From positions 62,001 to 126,000 of the forward strand of contig VZRS01012522.1 in NCBI GenBank assembly GCA_013398055.1: a DNA stretch of 64,000 bases, written 5' to 3'. The stretch comes from Ifrita kowaldi (Eukaryota > Chordata > Aves > Passeriformes > Cinclosomatidae). Made by a program: the position numbers and the translations under genes. Under the pieces are notes generated by a model. The model was not told where the DNA came from and did not search any database. It worked only from the letters and a program-made list of their open reading frames with translations. Numbering within the stretch: the first letter of the stretch is position 1; each line of letters opens with the position of its first letter. Of the stretch, positions 36,101 to 46,955 are shown one piece after another.

Positions 36101-37406
36101 AACTGTTTAATTTATGTTCTGTATCTTATATTTTTGTGCCGCGGGATTTGCAGCTGTGTGTCTCTAACACCAGTGGGGCCTCACAGCCCCCGCTGATGTC
36201 CTCGGTAGCATTAGTGTGGCTGCTCAGTGGAGAAGAACCATGGGCCAAAGTTCCATTTATTTATGTTTGGTTTGTGACACTTCCTGACAGTGGAGAGAAG
36301 CTCCTTCCAGTCACCGCTCTGCTTCCCGTGCTGGTTTCCCAGGAGGATCGGCTGCCGTGTCCTGGCTCCTCCAGGCTTTCGTTAGGGAGCCTCCATAGCT
36401 GCTTCTTCAGTTCTCACAGTGTCCCCTTCCATTTGTGTGGTCACACACCCCCCCTGCGCTGTCCTTAGGTCAGGAGGAGACGTGGAGCAATGCAAAGTGA
36501 ATTTTCCACGGGCAGCAGCCCCGTGGCTTTTCTGTCCCCGCGTGCGGAGCTCGGCGTGACCCCGCTGTTCCCGGGGGGCACGGCTGCCACGGGCTGTGCT
36601 GTCCTTCCCTGGCTCTGTGTCCGTCCTGTGTGTCCTGTGCTGGCAGCAGTGGTGGCTCTTTTGGGTTGTTGCCTTTCCCTCTGCGGTGCCGAGGGACAGC
36701 GGGGGGAGCTCCAGGTGTCAGCAGAGCAGCCCCTCCTCGGGGGGCACTGCAGGGGCTCCCCTCCCACCCTCCCCGGAGCCCAGCTCCCAGCCCCGTGTTA
36801 CTCCAGCTATTTATTCAGCGAGATGAGCGAATGTGGTGAAGTCCGGAAGAGTAAACTCGCTCCTGAGCGTCCATGAGGTCACTTTTTGGTAAGCTTGACA
36901 GTAGTTCGTGCAAGTGTCTTACTTTACCCTTCTCATCTAATAGCTTTAATATTAAACTGTTTTAAAAAGAGACATCTGTCGCAGCCCTGAAGAAAAAGGT
37001 TCCTTGTTTCTGAAGAGCGGAGTCCTTTTTTTAAAAATGCATGTGTAAGATTTAAATTCCTGTTTTTCCTTGGGAGATAATGGTATTTGAACATGCAGTC
37101 TAAACTTCTTTGTGCTTTGTGTAACATAGCAGTGGACTTTTGTGATTGGCACCCAAGGAACTCGACTCCTGGGATTCATGGTAGTGATCCTGGCTGCACT
37201 CTGGACTTTGTTTCGCTAACCATAATTGAGCAACTGTACATTACTGCGATATTAATGTTTCAAAGCACTGGGATAGTCTAATTCTAACTTGTAATTATGT
37301 TTGCCAATTATCTGTTTGGAAAGTTGGTGTATGAACAGCTTCTTGAAACTGTTAAATTGTACAGATATCGTTCATGATCTAAAGCTTTGTACTGTGGAAT
37401 GTGCTT

Positions 37407-37412
37407 AATAAA
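37407..37412 (+). terminator. Canonical polyadenylation signal AATAAA of FBXW11
   Basis: AATAAA lies in gtgcttaataaaaaaaag, followed within 40 nt by T/G-rich sequence. It is the only canonical AATAAA noticed in the terminal exon and gives a 3' UTR of the length expected for beta-TrCP2 mRNAs. Confidence 0.8.
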
Positions 37413-37450
37413 AAAAAGTTTGAACTTAATTTGTCACATGAACGGATGAG

Positions 37451-37458
37451 TGACGTCA
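37451..37458. promoter_or_regulatory. Perfect CRE palindrome TGACGTCA
   Basis: The full 8-bp CREB/ATF palindrome lies about 20 bp beyond the predicted FBXW11 cleavage site and is followed by CACCTG, an E-box core. CpG-containing CREs are uncommon outside regulatory DNA, but a single 8-mer can occur by chance in 64 kb. Confidence 0.35.
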
Positions 37459-38629
37459 CCTGGTGCCGGGGTGAGCTAACGATGTGCTGGAGCAGCCTGG
37501 GCTGATGGGAGGGGTCGCTGCCCGATAAATGCCCTTCCAGCCCAGCCCCGGTGAAGGCACAGGGGCCACGGTTTCCTGCTCTGACACGGGTGGGGCAGCT
37601 GCTGTTCCACCCTTCCCATCACACAGGTCTGAACCCCACTGCCTCTGCAGGAACATCACACGGTTTTTTTCTTACTTTACCAAGAGTGCAGATAGAATTT
37701 TTGAAATATTACCCATCTCCTGGCTTTTTGAAGCAACCTCCATGCCTTGAGCCATGCAGAGTCCTCCAGAGCTTGCTCTGACTCAGGAAAAGCTTTGCCT
37801 TGGGCTTTCTTCAGCTGCTGTGCAGTGACTTGTTCAGTGTTTGGGTTTGGTGGGTGTCTGGGAAGCACTGACCTGAGATGGTTTTGGAGGTGCCATAAAC
37901 TCTGTGCTAAGCAAATGAACAGTTCTGGCTCAGCACTGGCAAAGCCAGGCCTCAGAATGTCTCCAGTGCAGATGACTTCTTGCTCTCCTTGCGCCACTGC
38001 TGATCCTGGGTAAGAGCGTTGGGAGCAGCGTTGCTGCTGCTCGGGCTGAGGCTGCCCTGGGGCAGGGTGAGTCCCGTCCCCTCTGTTCGGTGCCAGCAGT
38101 GCCTGGCTGAGCTCCTCACAGGGGTTCCGACAGCCTTGCTGGGTATCGTTATCCAAATAAGCCACAAAAGCTCTGGGATGGATCTGCAGTGTAAGCCCTG
38201 AGGTCAGGCTGTAGCATTCCACCTCACCTGGGTGGCCTTTGGGCTCGGTTGTTCTGTGGGTTTCCCCTCGCAGTTGCAGCCCTTAGCAGCTGCCTGTTAC
38301 CTCCCACCAGAGAACTTCCCAGGGAAGTGGTGGAGGCCCCGCTCCCCTCGGTGCTCCCGCCCATCCTGGAGCGATTTGGGGCCCCTTTGGACTCTCCGCT
38401 CCCACCAGAGGAGGGGAGCCACACGCTGCCCTGAGCATGGAGTGCCCGTGGTGCTGGGCAGTGCCCCGGGAGGGTGGGCAAGGCTGGCAGGGCTGGGCTC
38501 CAGGGGCCCCCGCAGGCAGCGGGGTCTCATTCAGGCCCAGCATCTCCTGCCAAGCCCTTCCCAAACTCCCGGGGCTGCCTGTGGATGGGGTTGGAGCAGC
38601 ACCATTCCAGAGGGAAAACCCCATCCCTC

Positions 38630-39440
38630 TAGAGCGGGGTTGCTCGGAGTGAGGAAGAGAGGAGAGGCGCAGGGAAGCGGCCGGGGGGTGTTGCCCCAAA
38701 CCTTTCCTTTCCCTTGCGGGGGACAGAAAATCGCTCCGGGTTCCGCATGCGGAGCCTCGGCTGCAGAGAGAGGGAGGCACAGATGGGCGAGTGCCTGCTC
38801 TGTGTGACCCTTCGTACTCCCCAGCCCTCATCCCCCTGCCCCTTGGCACGGCACCCCACCCCTCTCTGCCCCCTCGCCCTCCGGTCCCGGCTGCAGAGCA
38901 CAGGGATGGGCAGGGGATGGGAGGAGCAGGGTGAGGCTGACGCAGGAGCTGGTGGCAGGGACGGTCCCCTCTGTCCCTCACGGAGGGGCCTCCCCTGTCC
39001 TGATTGCACCAAGTTCTTGGAGAGGTCAACGCGGCTCTTGCTCAGCACCTCCCGGATGACGAGGGCAGGGGACAGTGACGGGGACAGCCCGGGCAGGTCC
39101 TGCCCTCCCCGAGAGCCAGTCCGGGATGATGCTGAGCCATCCCCACCGCCGGCTGGGATGAGGGGAAGCTGCTGAGCACAAACCCCCCGGGTCCGGCTGC
39201 TCCCCGAGGCTCCGCAGCCCCTCAGGAGCTCTTCGCTGCCAGGACCCAGCGGGATGGAGCCCCGGGGCGAGGGCACTCCCTTCCCTCGAGGGTGGCTCTG
39301 CCCCTGCTCCTCCTGGCTGTGCCTCAGAAGGGAGCTCGGCCCCACAGCCGAGCCCCGGAGCCACCCGAGCGCGGCCACCCCCGGCTGCTGCTCCGAGAGC
39401 CCCGCCGGGCACGGGCGATGCTCTGCCCCCAGCCACACCT
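38630..39440. promoter_or_regulatory. CpG-rich, GC-rich island downstream of FBXW11
   Basis: About 800 bp with dense CpG (my rough count is over 40) inside otherwise CpG-poor DNA, not explained by any CR1 copy I can align. All frames stay open over long distances because of composition; the longest is 296 codons on the - strand (38629-39516). It could be an orphan CpG island, a promoter of an unannotated transcript, or a methylation-escaping GC patch. No gene product is recognised. Confidence 0.5.
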
Positions 39441-39959
39441 CGGGACACATAATCCTGACTTCACACTTTTTCCCAGACAATATCTTTCCATATAATCTTA
39501 ATGATTCCTGCTGCAATACAAATAGGCAGCCCTGAGAATAACTTCACACTTAATTGCTCGTGCCAAGAATCTCACCACTTGGCTCTTCTCTGGGTGTTTT
39601 CCCTCCAATCCATCTGCACAAACAGAAGTGGGCCAGTTCTGTGCCTCAGGAATGAGGAGATAAAAAGGCAATAATTTATTTTTCCACCAAAGCTAGAAGT
39701 ATTTTATAGAATTTGCTAAAGTTTTTGTTTCAGGAAATTTCATCATGTCTCCAGGAAAAAAAAAAAGTGCCTAATTGGCCTCAGATTTTCTAACTCCGTT
39801 TTCATTTTTGTAATATGAGGAGGTCTAGGTCATCTCAAGGTCACTGCAGTTAGTGTTGCTTTAGTGCACCTCTGTGGATACCTCGTTTCTGCAGCAGTTT
39901 TCCTTGAAAAACAGCCCCAGCCTGCTGCTGTAACAGCCACTTTCCTTGGCAACCGGTTG

Positions 39960-40200
39960 CATTCCTTTAGCATATGGAAATATTTTTTAAAACACATAAC
40001 ATATAGGGCTGCTTGTAGGTGAAATTCTCCAGCAGAAATGGAGCAAATGTTTCTAAGCCCTTTGAATGGTGTTGTAAAAAAAAAAAGCTTTTAACAGAAA
40101 GCTGCCATTTCCCATTATCTGCACCGGGATCTTGATGTCAAAATAAAATGCTGGTGGTTATCAAATTAATAAAAATGTTTTGCTTGGGAAAAATTTAATT
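39960..40200. promoter_or_regulatory. Candidate conserved noncoding element
   Basis: AT-rich unique DNA with homeodomain-like TAAT/ATTA cores (ttatcaaattaataaaaatg) and a mixed, non-repetitive texture between GC-rich blocks. Conservation is a guess from texture alone. Confidence 0.25.
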
Positions 40201-40496
40201 TTACCACCCTCCCAAGGCTTCCTGCTGTGTTGCCATGTTGGTTTACACGGCTTCAGGTGGTGAGGTCATTCCAGCCTGGGCTTAGCTTGATTTTTTTGGT
40301 CTATCTCGGTAAAGCTGTGGATTCCAAATCTTTTGTTTTAGAAAAACTTGATATGTGGTATCCTGAAAATGTAACAAACGCTGAGTCTGCATCTGCTGGA
40401 GAAACAGTTTAAAAGAAAGAAGTGTTTGTACCTGAATGACCAGGTTTCTGTGAACAGGTAAGGCCAAAACAGAGAGGAGGCACCATCCCAGAGCCC

Positions 40497-40565
40497 CAGA
40501 ATGGTTTGGGTTGGAAGGGACACGAAAGCTCATCCGGCTGAGCTGCACCCATGCTCTGAGTTACT
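40497..40565 (-). mobile_element. Short CR1 3' end, antisense
   Basis: 'cagaatggtttgggttggaa' and 'gggacacgaaagctcatccg' match an antisense CR1 3' tip. It decays within about 70 bp. Confidence 0.65.
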
Positions 40566-42029
40566 GCTCAAGGGTTTCCTTCAGAGGGCCCAGCCCAGGC
40601 TGGAGTTATTGGGGGTGTCAGCTGCAGGTCTAAAGCAAAGCTGATGCTTTCCACGAGTACCCCCACACTGCCTCTGTCTGGGTTTGCCCCTTTGTGCTGC
40701 AAATTTTGCAAATTCACCAAGGAAAAGCCCAAATGCAACTGAAAAGTGGAGGCAAAGCCTGGGCGGGTGTGGGGAGGGAAAAGCTCCTGGTCCCTGATCC
40801 TTTACACAACAGAGTATTTTAAATTTGCTGAGGAAGGGCAAACTGCCTGGATCTGGGGGGGAGATATATGGAGTGAGATCCTCAGGGATCTGCCACAGGC
40901 TCAGCCCTGGTGCATCTTCCCGACCTTGGGAAGGCTCAGGGAAACAGGGACGAGCTCCAGAGCTGGGCAGAGCTCACAGAGCTCACACAGCTGGGTCAGC
41001 TCAGCATCTGCCAAGTTCCTGGTGGCAGCTCCTGCCTGCGAGGCTGGGAAAGGACCCCAGGACTCGGTGATGTCATGTCCGGGAAATTAATGACGAGCAG
41101 GACTTGGACAGAGCTGGTGAGGAAGTGGTTGTGTTCCCATAGGAGAATTTTTTTTTCAGGCAAGCATGTGGTGAATCAGTGCCAGGCTGGGCCCTGGGGC
41201 TGAGGGATCCCTGTGTTTATCTGTTAAAACAAAAGGGAGAGGCTGCACTGCAGCTGGAGGCTCTTGCTGGGGGTGCCTGGCCTGGGTTCCCTGCTCTGAC
41301 CTTGCAGTCCCTCTGGCACAGAGTGGGGTGTGCCTGAGTGTGCTTCTTCATCCTGAAAAAAATATTGCCTTTTCAGTAGCAGCACCCTCATTGCTGTGGG
41401 AGAGCGTGCCCAGTGCAGGGGTGCACAAGAGAAACCTGTGCTGCTCCAAAGGCAGGGGAGGCCAAACTTTGCTTTGTGCAGATCTCATTTCAGCAAATGG
41501 AGAGGCCAGAAATGCCTGCACCAGTTGCCTTGACAAGGGCTGGAAAGAAAACTGGAACAGAGGGAGAAAAATCACATATTCAGGGCAAGGGCAGCAGTGA
41601 AAACAAGACCAAGATCAGCTCTGTGTGACCAGCAGAGAGAGGCTGGAGGATAAATTGACTTTCCCTTCAAAGCCAGGCTGGCAGGGCCTGGGTCAGCAGC
41701 AGGAGGGATTACAGGGGCCTGAGCTCGTTCTGACACCCTGAGCAGCACAGTGATGCTGCCCACGCAGGTGTGTGCCCACCTTCGTGCCCTCTCACAGCCT
41801 CTGGTGCTTTGGAATCATTTTGGGAAGCCTTAGTGAGCAGCTCGTGGGCCTTCCAGGAGAGAGGGAGCAGGGGAAACACACATCTGCTTCATTTCTGTAG
41901 GAGAAACATTCCTGGTCTTGTTCCTGGGCAAGAAAATGGACGAGGTGTCCCCTGAGAGCTCCCCTGAGGTCGCTGGGATGCACAGACCCTGACCCTGTGT
42001 GTTTGCAGCTCCCAGCCTGCTCATCCCAA

Positions 42030-42385
42030 CTGGCTCCTTTGGAAGGGACCTCAAAGCCCATCCAGTGCCACCCCTGCCATGGCAGGGACACCTTCCACTG
42101 TCCCAGGCTGCTCCAAGCCCCAGTGTCCAGCCTGGCCTTGGGCACTGCCAGGGATCCAGGGGCAGCCACAGCTGCTCTGGGCACCCTGTGCCAGGGCCTG
42201 CCCACCCTCTCAGGGGGAATTCCTTCCTCAGTAATCTCAACCTACTCTCCTTCAGTTCAAACCCATTTCCCCTAGTCCTGGCACTCCAGTTCCTGATGAA
42301 TTGTCCCTCTCCAGGTTCCCTGCAGCCCCTTGAGACCCTGGCAGGGGCTGTGAGGTCTCCACACAACCTTCCCTCCTCCAGTCCT
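42030..42385 (-). mobile_element. CR1 LINE 3' portion, antisense
   Basis: From 'tttggaagggacctcaaagc' through 'ccatggcagggacaccttcc', 'ggccttgggcactgccaggg' and 'ggcaggggctgtgaggtctc' to 'accttccctcctccagtcc'. It is the same subfamily as the copies at about 46586 and 61412. Confidence 0.85.
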
Positions 42386-43847
42386 CACACTCAGCTGGTT
42401 TTTTGGTGAGCACAGCCCGGTTTGTTTGCACCTCCTGCTTCATCCTGAACACGTTTTGCCATATTAGGCAAATAACAGAACTGGAAAAGACGCCAGTGAC
42501 AAACACTGAGTTTTTCTGTGGATGATTTCCTGCAAACACTCATTTCTAGGAGTCTGCTGCTCAGAACTGGCTGAGCACCCCAGCCCAGTGAGCTTCCCTC
42601 TCAGAGTGCTGGTGAATTATTTGCCGTGACTTGCCCTTGGCTATTTTCTGAGGGTGATTAATGATGTACCTTGGGTGCTCTTCTCTTGTTTTGCTTTTTC
42701 TCTCCATGACCGGAGAACTGAAACAAGAGCAGTGAAATGAGGAAATTCAAGTTGCCACTTGGACTTCCAGCAGGAATTCCAGAGCCAGCACACATTCATG
42801 TGAGAGCTGGCGAGACTCTCACTTCTTCCAGCGCCTCTGTGACACCCTGGCAGTTCCCCAGCCCATTGCTGAGTGTTTAACTTGTCCCATGTGACACAAT
42901 CCAAACAGGGCCATGCTCCTTCCCAGCTCCTGCAGCCACAACAAGCATCCAGATGATCTTCCTTTTTAAGGAAAATCAACATTTTCAGGAACCTCATGCA
43001 CTGGACGTGTCCTTTTCCTCAGCCAGAGCTGTGGTGTGGTGTGAGGAGAGCACAGGGACTCCTGGGAGCCACAGGGCCACCAGAGGCCGAGGGCAATGGC
43101 AACACAAACCTAAGGCAAGCTTCAATTTAGCTTATTCTGAGACAATTCAAGGTCACCTGTGCAACACCAGGGGCTTTATTTCTCCATCCCTGAGAGGAGT
43201 TCAGCACAAATCCATCCTCATTCCCAATAACCCAGTCGCCAGTGGGAGCAGGGCTGGCCAGGAAGTGTCTGGGCTGGCACTGGGAATTGTCCTCAGCTGA
43301 GCCCCTCGGTCACTGGTGCTGCTCTGCTCTGGCCCAGCCGTGTCCTGGGAGGGCTGGGGACAGCTCTGAGCTGCATGCCAGGTGTGGGAGATGAAACACC
43401 CACTTGGAGCTGTGGTGCAGTGAGCTCGAGCCCAGAGCTGGGTGCAGCAGCACACGCAGACAGCTGAGGCTGCTCTCTCTGCATTCACAGACCCTCTGTA
43501 CTCAGGTTTTACCACCATGAGTAGCCCTGCTCATTGCCCAGCTCCTCTTAGCAACACCCACCACCTACGGCTTGTAAAGGATTTGTGAGAACCTTCCAAA
43601 GCAACCTCCTCCAAACGTGCCTGGGGATAAACATTCCCTGCCCCCTGGAATGGATGGGGCTTTTTGTCCTCACTTTAAACTCGTGGGCAAAGATTTTGGA
43701 AAATGTCACATGATTTTGGAAATCACAGCGGTCAAAGACTAATTTAGAAGCATTGTTGAACTACTTTGCAACCCAGATACTGAATTTCAAGCAGCTCAAG
43801 CCAGAATAAAAATGTTAAAAATGATTAGTTGGTTTTGAAATTTTTAC

Positions 43848-43913
43848 TTATGCCATCTTTTATTACCTTCTTGGGTTTGAACTTGTGAGTTATGCCAGCT
43901 TTTATTACCCTCT
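43848..43913. repeat. Diverged tandem duplication, period about 42 bp
   Basis: 'ttatgccatcttttattacc' at 43848 and 'ttatgccagcttttattacc' at 43890 repeat with similar sequence following each copy. Confidence 0.7.
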
Positions 43914-44439
43914 CACACTTTCCTTCACACAATAATGTGATAGAAGCACATTCGGCTGCAGCCGTGATCCTGGGCAGCAGCCACGGAGCAGGAGGGGTGA
44001 CAGAGGGGCCAAGGGGGCTGTGTGTGCCCTGCAGGGAGTGGGGAATGTGGGGCCGGGCAGGCACGTTCCCATCCCCTCTCCCAGAGAAACCACTGTCCCC
44101 TGTGAGGGACACGTCGGTGCCACCCCAGTGCCCTGCCCTGCCACCAACCTCCTTCCCGGGCGGGTAACGCTGCTCCCAGCCTTCCACAGGGAAAGGCAAA
44201 GCTCTGCAATGTTCCAAAGGAAGCACAAAGTATTGGATTGTGCTTCAGAATGAAATAAAACCTCACAGCACGCTGCTATCACTCGGGCTGGTGCTTCATC
44301 TCCTCGCTGGAGCACACCCCGTGCTGCTGGATGTCGGCCTGAGGGGATCATGGATAAAAGCCTCCCTTTTGGGAAATGGGATTTCGTTGTTAACTTGTCG
44401 TTTCCCTTTTGGCCTGGCAGTGAAATCACATAGTCAAAT

Positions 44440-44455
44440 CACACACACACACACA
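44440..44455. repeat. CA dinucleotide microsatellite, about 8 units
   Basis: A run of CA in 'caaatcacacacacacacacaaaa', preceded by a near copy of its flank ('gaaatcacatagtcaaatc'). Confidence 0.85.
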
Positions 44456-46585
44456 AAATTTCAGTTGTTGCCCCAAATACAGATTTCAGTGGGGCTGCTG
44501 GTGAAGCGGAAGGGGCAGAGAGATGTCAAACCATCCTGTGATGATTTCAAGCAGCTGGTGGAACACGAATGTTTACCAGGATGGGCCACTTGGTAGTGCT
44601 TTAACTTCTACACTTTGGGCCCAGAGACAACCAGAAATAGAGCAAAATATGAACTAATAAATGCATCCTTTAGGTAGGCATAAGAATAAAACCGGCAGGG
44701 CGAAACCTGGCGCCTCCAAGGAGAATCCCCTCTCCCTTTTCTAATTCCAGTGATTTGTGTGCAGCACAGCTCCTCACCTTGGGGACTGCTCAACTCTGGA
44801 ACATGCAGTGTCACATGCAGTTACCTTTCAGTGCCCAGACAAACCGCCAGGGCATTAACCTGAGCTTTTCCATGGCGAGCTCCAGAGGCATATTCCCCTT
44901 GGAAAGACCCAGAATGCAGCTTATTTCCAGCTGAATGGAAGACAATGCCTCCAAAAAGAAGTCGGCGTGCAGAGGCACGGCCAGTGCAGCAGTTTAGAGC
45001 CCAGCTCTCAGCAGGTCGCAGGGCTGGAGAGAGGCCATGGTGGGATATGGAAATGCTTTCCTTTTCCAGACCTGGCAGTGAATTCCGTGACGTTTCGTTG
45101 TGATTTTAGGGCTGGTGGAGATGTGGAGTTGCTTTAGCTCCTGTCCCAGCTCCAGGCAGGGGGGAGCTGAGCTGTGTCTGCCGTTCACAGCAGAGGAGCA
45201 GGTGGGTTCTGCACTCACCCACCCATGACAATGGCATTTTGGTGCCACAAAGGGCTGTCACAGCTCCGTGAAAAGCCTGGGTTGAGTCTGGAATGCCAGT
45301 GCCAGGTTACACATGGAAATGGGGTGTGGCAGCCAGACCCAAAGGAACGGATGTGGGGGATCGGCCGTCCAGGCTGCATCCTGGTCCCACGTGGAGACTT
45401 GGATCTGCACCCAGAGCCCCTGCAAGCTCTCACCTGTGTGAGCTGATTCTGCACCTGTTTGGTCAAAAACCATCAGCAAAGCACCCCCTGAGCCCCCTCT
45501 GTGCTGCTCCCCTTCCTGCAAAGCAAACAGGAACTGGGCTGGGGAGAGTTCTCGTGGCAGTCCTACGCAGAACAGAAATGCACATACGACCTGGCATCTG
45601 CCTCTTTTTCCCAATAAACTGCAAAATCAACACACACAAATATGTTTATGTGAACAGGCCAGAAAAACAGCTGGTTCATCAAAGCAAAAGGGGCACGCTT
45701 GGCTCTGCGGGGCCAGCGTTCAGCGGGCTCCCATGTATTTATAAAGTGAGAAAGCAGAGCATGTTTGAACATGCAGGTGGATAAATATTCCTGCCAGACC
45801 TGCTGGAGTATTTGAAGTCTCCCTGAAGCCGCTGCTCTGACTCACCCCTTCCCAGGGAATGCTGCCCTGCGGGGAGCAGGGAATGCTGCCCTGGGGGCAG
45901 CTGCTCTCCCAGCCCGGAGCTGGCACCTCCTGCAGCCCTGTGCAGCCCTGTGCAGAGGGACTGTGCCCAGGACACCCCCAGCTCTGCCCCCCTCCAGGCC
46001 CTGGGGCCCAGCAGGGTTGGGTGAAGCTGCCCCCGGGGTGGGAGCGCTGGGGTGACCCACGGAGGTGCTGCAGGCAGATGTGGAGCTGAGCATTTGTTTC
46101 CTTGGCCTGGCATCCGTGGAAGGAGGCTGCAGCTTCCCTGCCAACGTGGAAAATCCGGCTCAGTCCTGAGGCCTGGACTTCAAAGCCACAGGTTCCATTT
46201 GATGTTACAAGCCCCAGTAATGCCGAGCAGGGAGGGCAGAGCAGCAGCGCTGGCACGGGGACACAAAGGGCAGATGCAGCACAAATGTTCTGTCGGACGC
46301 CTCCCAGCCCTGCCTCCCTCTGGGTGCTGTCACTGCTGCACAAGGAAGAGAGGATCCCCTCATGATAAAACACACGCACACCCCCAGCCCAGGCACACAC
46401 CTGCACGGCCAGAACCCAGCACAGCCTTTCCCACAAAGCTCCTGGAAGGTTTCTGTCCACCACGGAGCAATCGGGGGGGTTATCTAAGCTGCAGCCAGCC
46501 AGCACAGGCTGATGTGCTTCTACAAAATGAGTTTCCCCATATTTCACCTCCCTTTCTGTGTAGCTGGAGTGTGCAAAGCTAAATG

Positions 46586-46955
46586 AATCAATGATTTGGG
46601 TTGGAAGGGACCTCAAAGCCCATCCAGTGCCACCCCTGACATGGCAGGGACACCTCCCACTGTCCCAGGCTGCTCCAAGCCCTGTCCAGCCTGGCCTTGG
46701 GCACTGCCAGGGATCCAGGGGCAGCCACAGCTGCTCTGGGCACCCTGTGCCAGGGCCTCCCCACCCTCCCAGGGAACAATTCCTTCCCAATATCCCATCC
46801 AGCCCTGCCCTCTGGCAGTGGGGGTCCAATTCCTGATACAGAGTCCCTCTCCAGGTTCCCTGCAGCCCCTTGAGACCCTGGCAGGGGCTGTGAGGTCTCC
46901 ACACAACCTTCCCTCCTCCAGGCTGAACATTCCCAGCTCTCCCAGCCTGGCTTCA
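46586..46955 (-). mobile_element. CR1 LINE 3' portion, antisense
   Basis: 'tgatttgggttggaagggac' starts an antisense CR1 that runs through 'cccactgtcccaggctgctc', 'agggaacaattccttcccaa' and 'tctcccagcctggcttcat'. Its reverse complement supplies the first part of a 394-codon open frame that extends into unique DNA to 45720. Confidence 0.85.

Larger units (their letters stand above)
35078..37430 (+). other. FBXW11: FBXW11 terminal 3' UTR exon
   Basis: It begins after the acceptor tctttttcag at 35077 and ends near 37430, about 18 nt after AATAAA at 37407-37412, giving a 3' UTR of about 2.35 kb plus 27 nt. It holds two UGUANAUA Pumilio motifs (35822-35840), an overlapping ATTTA pair (36255-36264), a T-rich tract (36001-36048), possible ATTAAA signals (35657, 36095) and a CpG-rich patch (about 36480-36810). 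The exact cleavage site is inferred. Confidence 0.8.
37431..42029. other. Intergenic DNA after FBXW11, first part
   Basis: No gene recognised. It contains the CRE (37451), the CpG island (38630-39440), a conserved-element candidate (39960-40200) and a short CR1 tip (40497). The bases around 38283-38400 resemble CR1 only weakly and are not called. Confidence 0.75.
42386..46585. other. Intergenic DNA, 42.4-46.6 kb
   Basis: No gene or RNA recognised. It holds the 42-bp period duplication (43848), the CA run (44440) and the unique part of a long - strand open frame (45720-46904) that I do not accept as a gene. Confidence 0.75.

Noticed and set aside
38283..39029. 248-codon - strand frame
   Set aside because: One of several overlapping open frames in GC-rich DNA; no domain, and residue composition reflects base composition.
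45853..45900. Short duplicated phrase around 'gggaatgctgccctg'
   Set aside because: Only about 15 bp repeated with imperfect flanks; not called as a tandem array.
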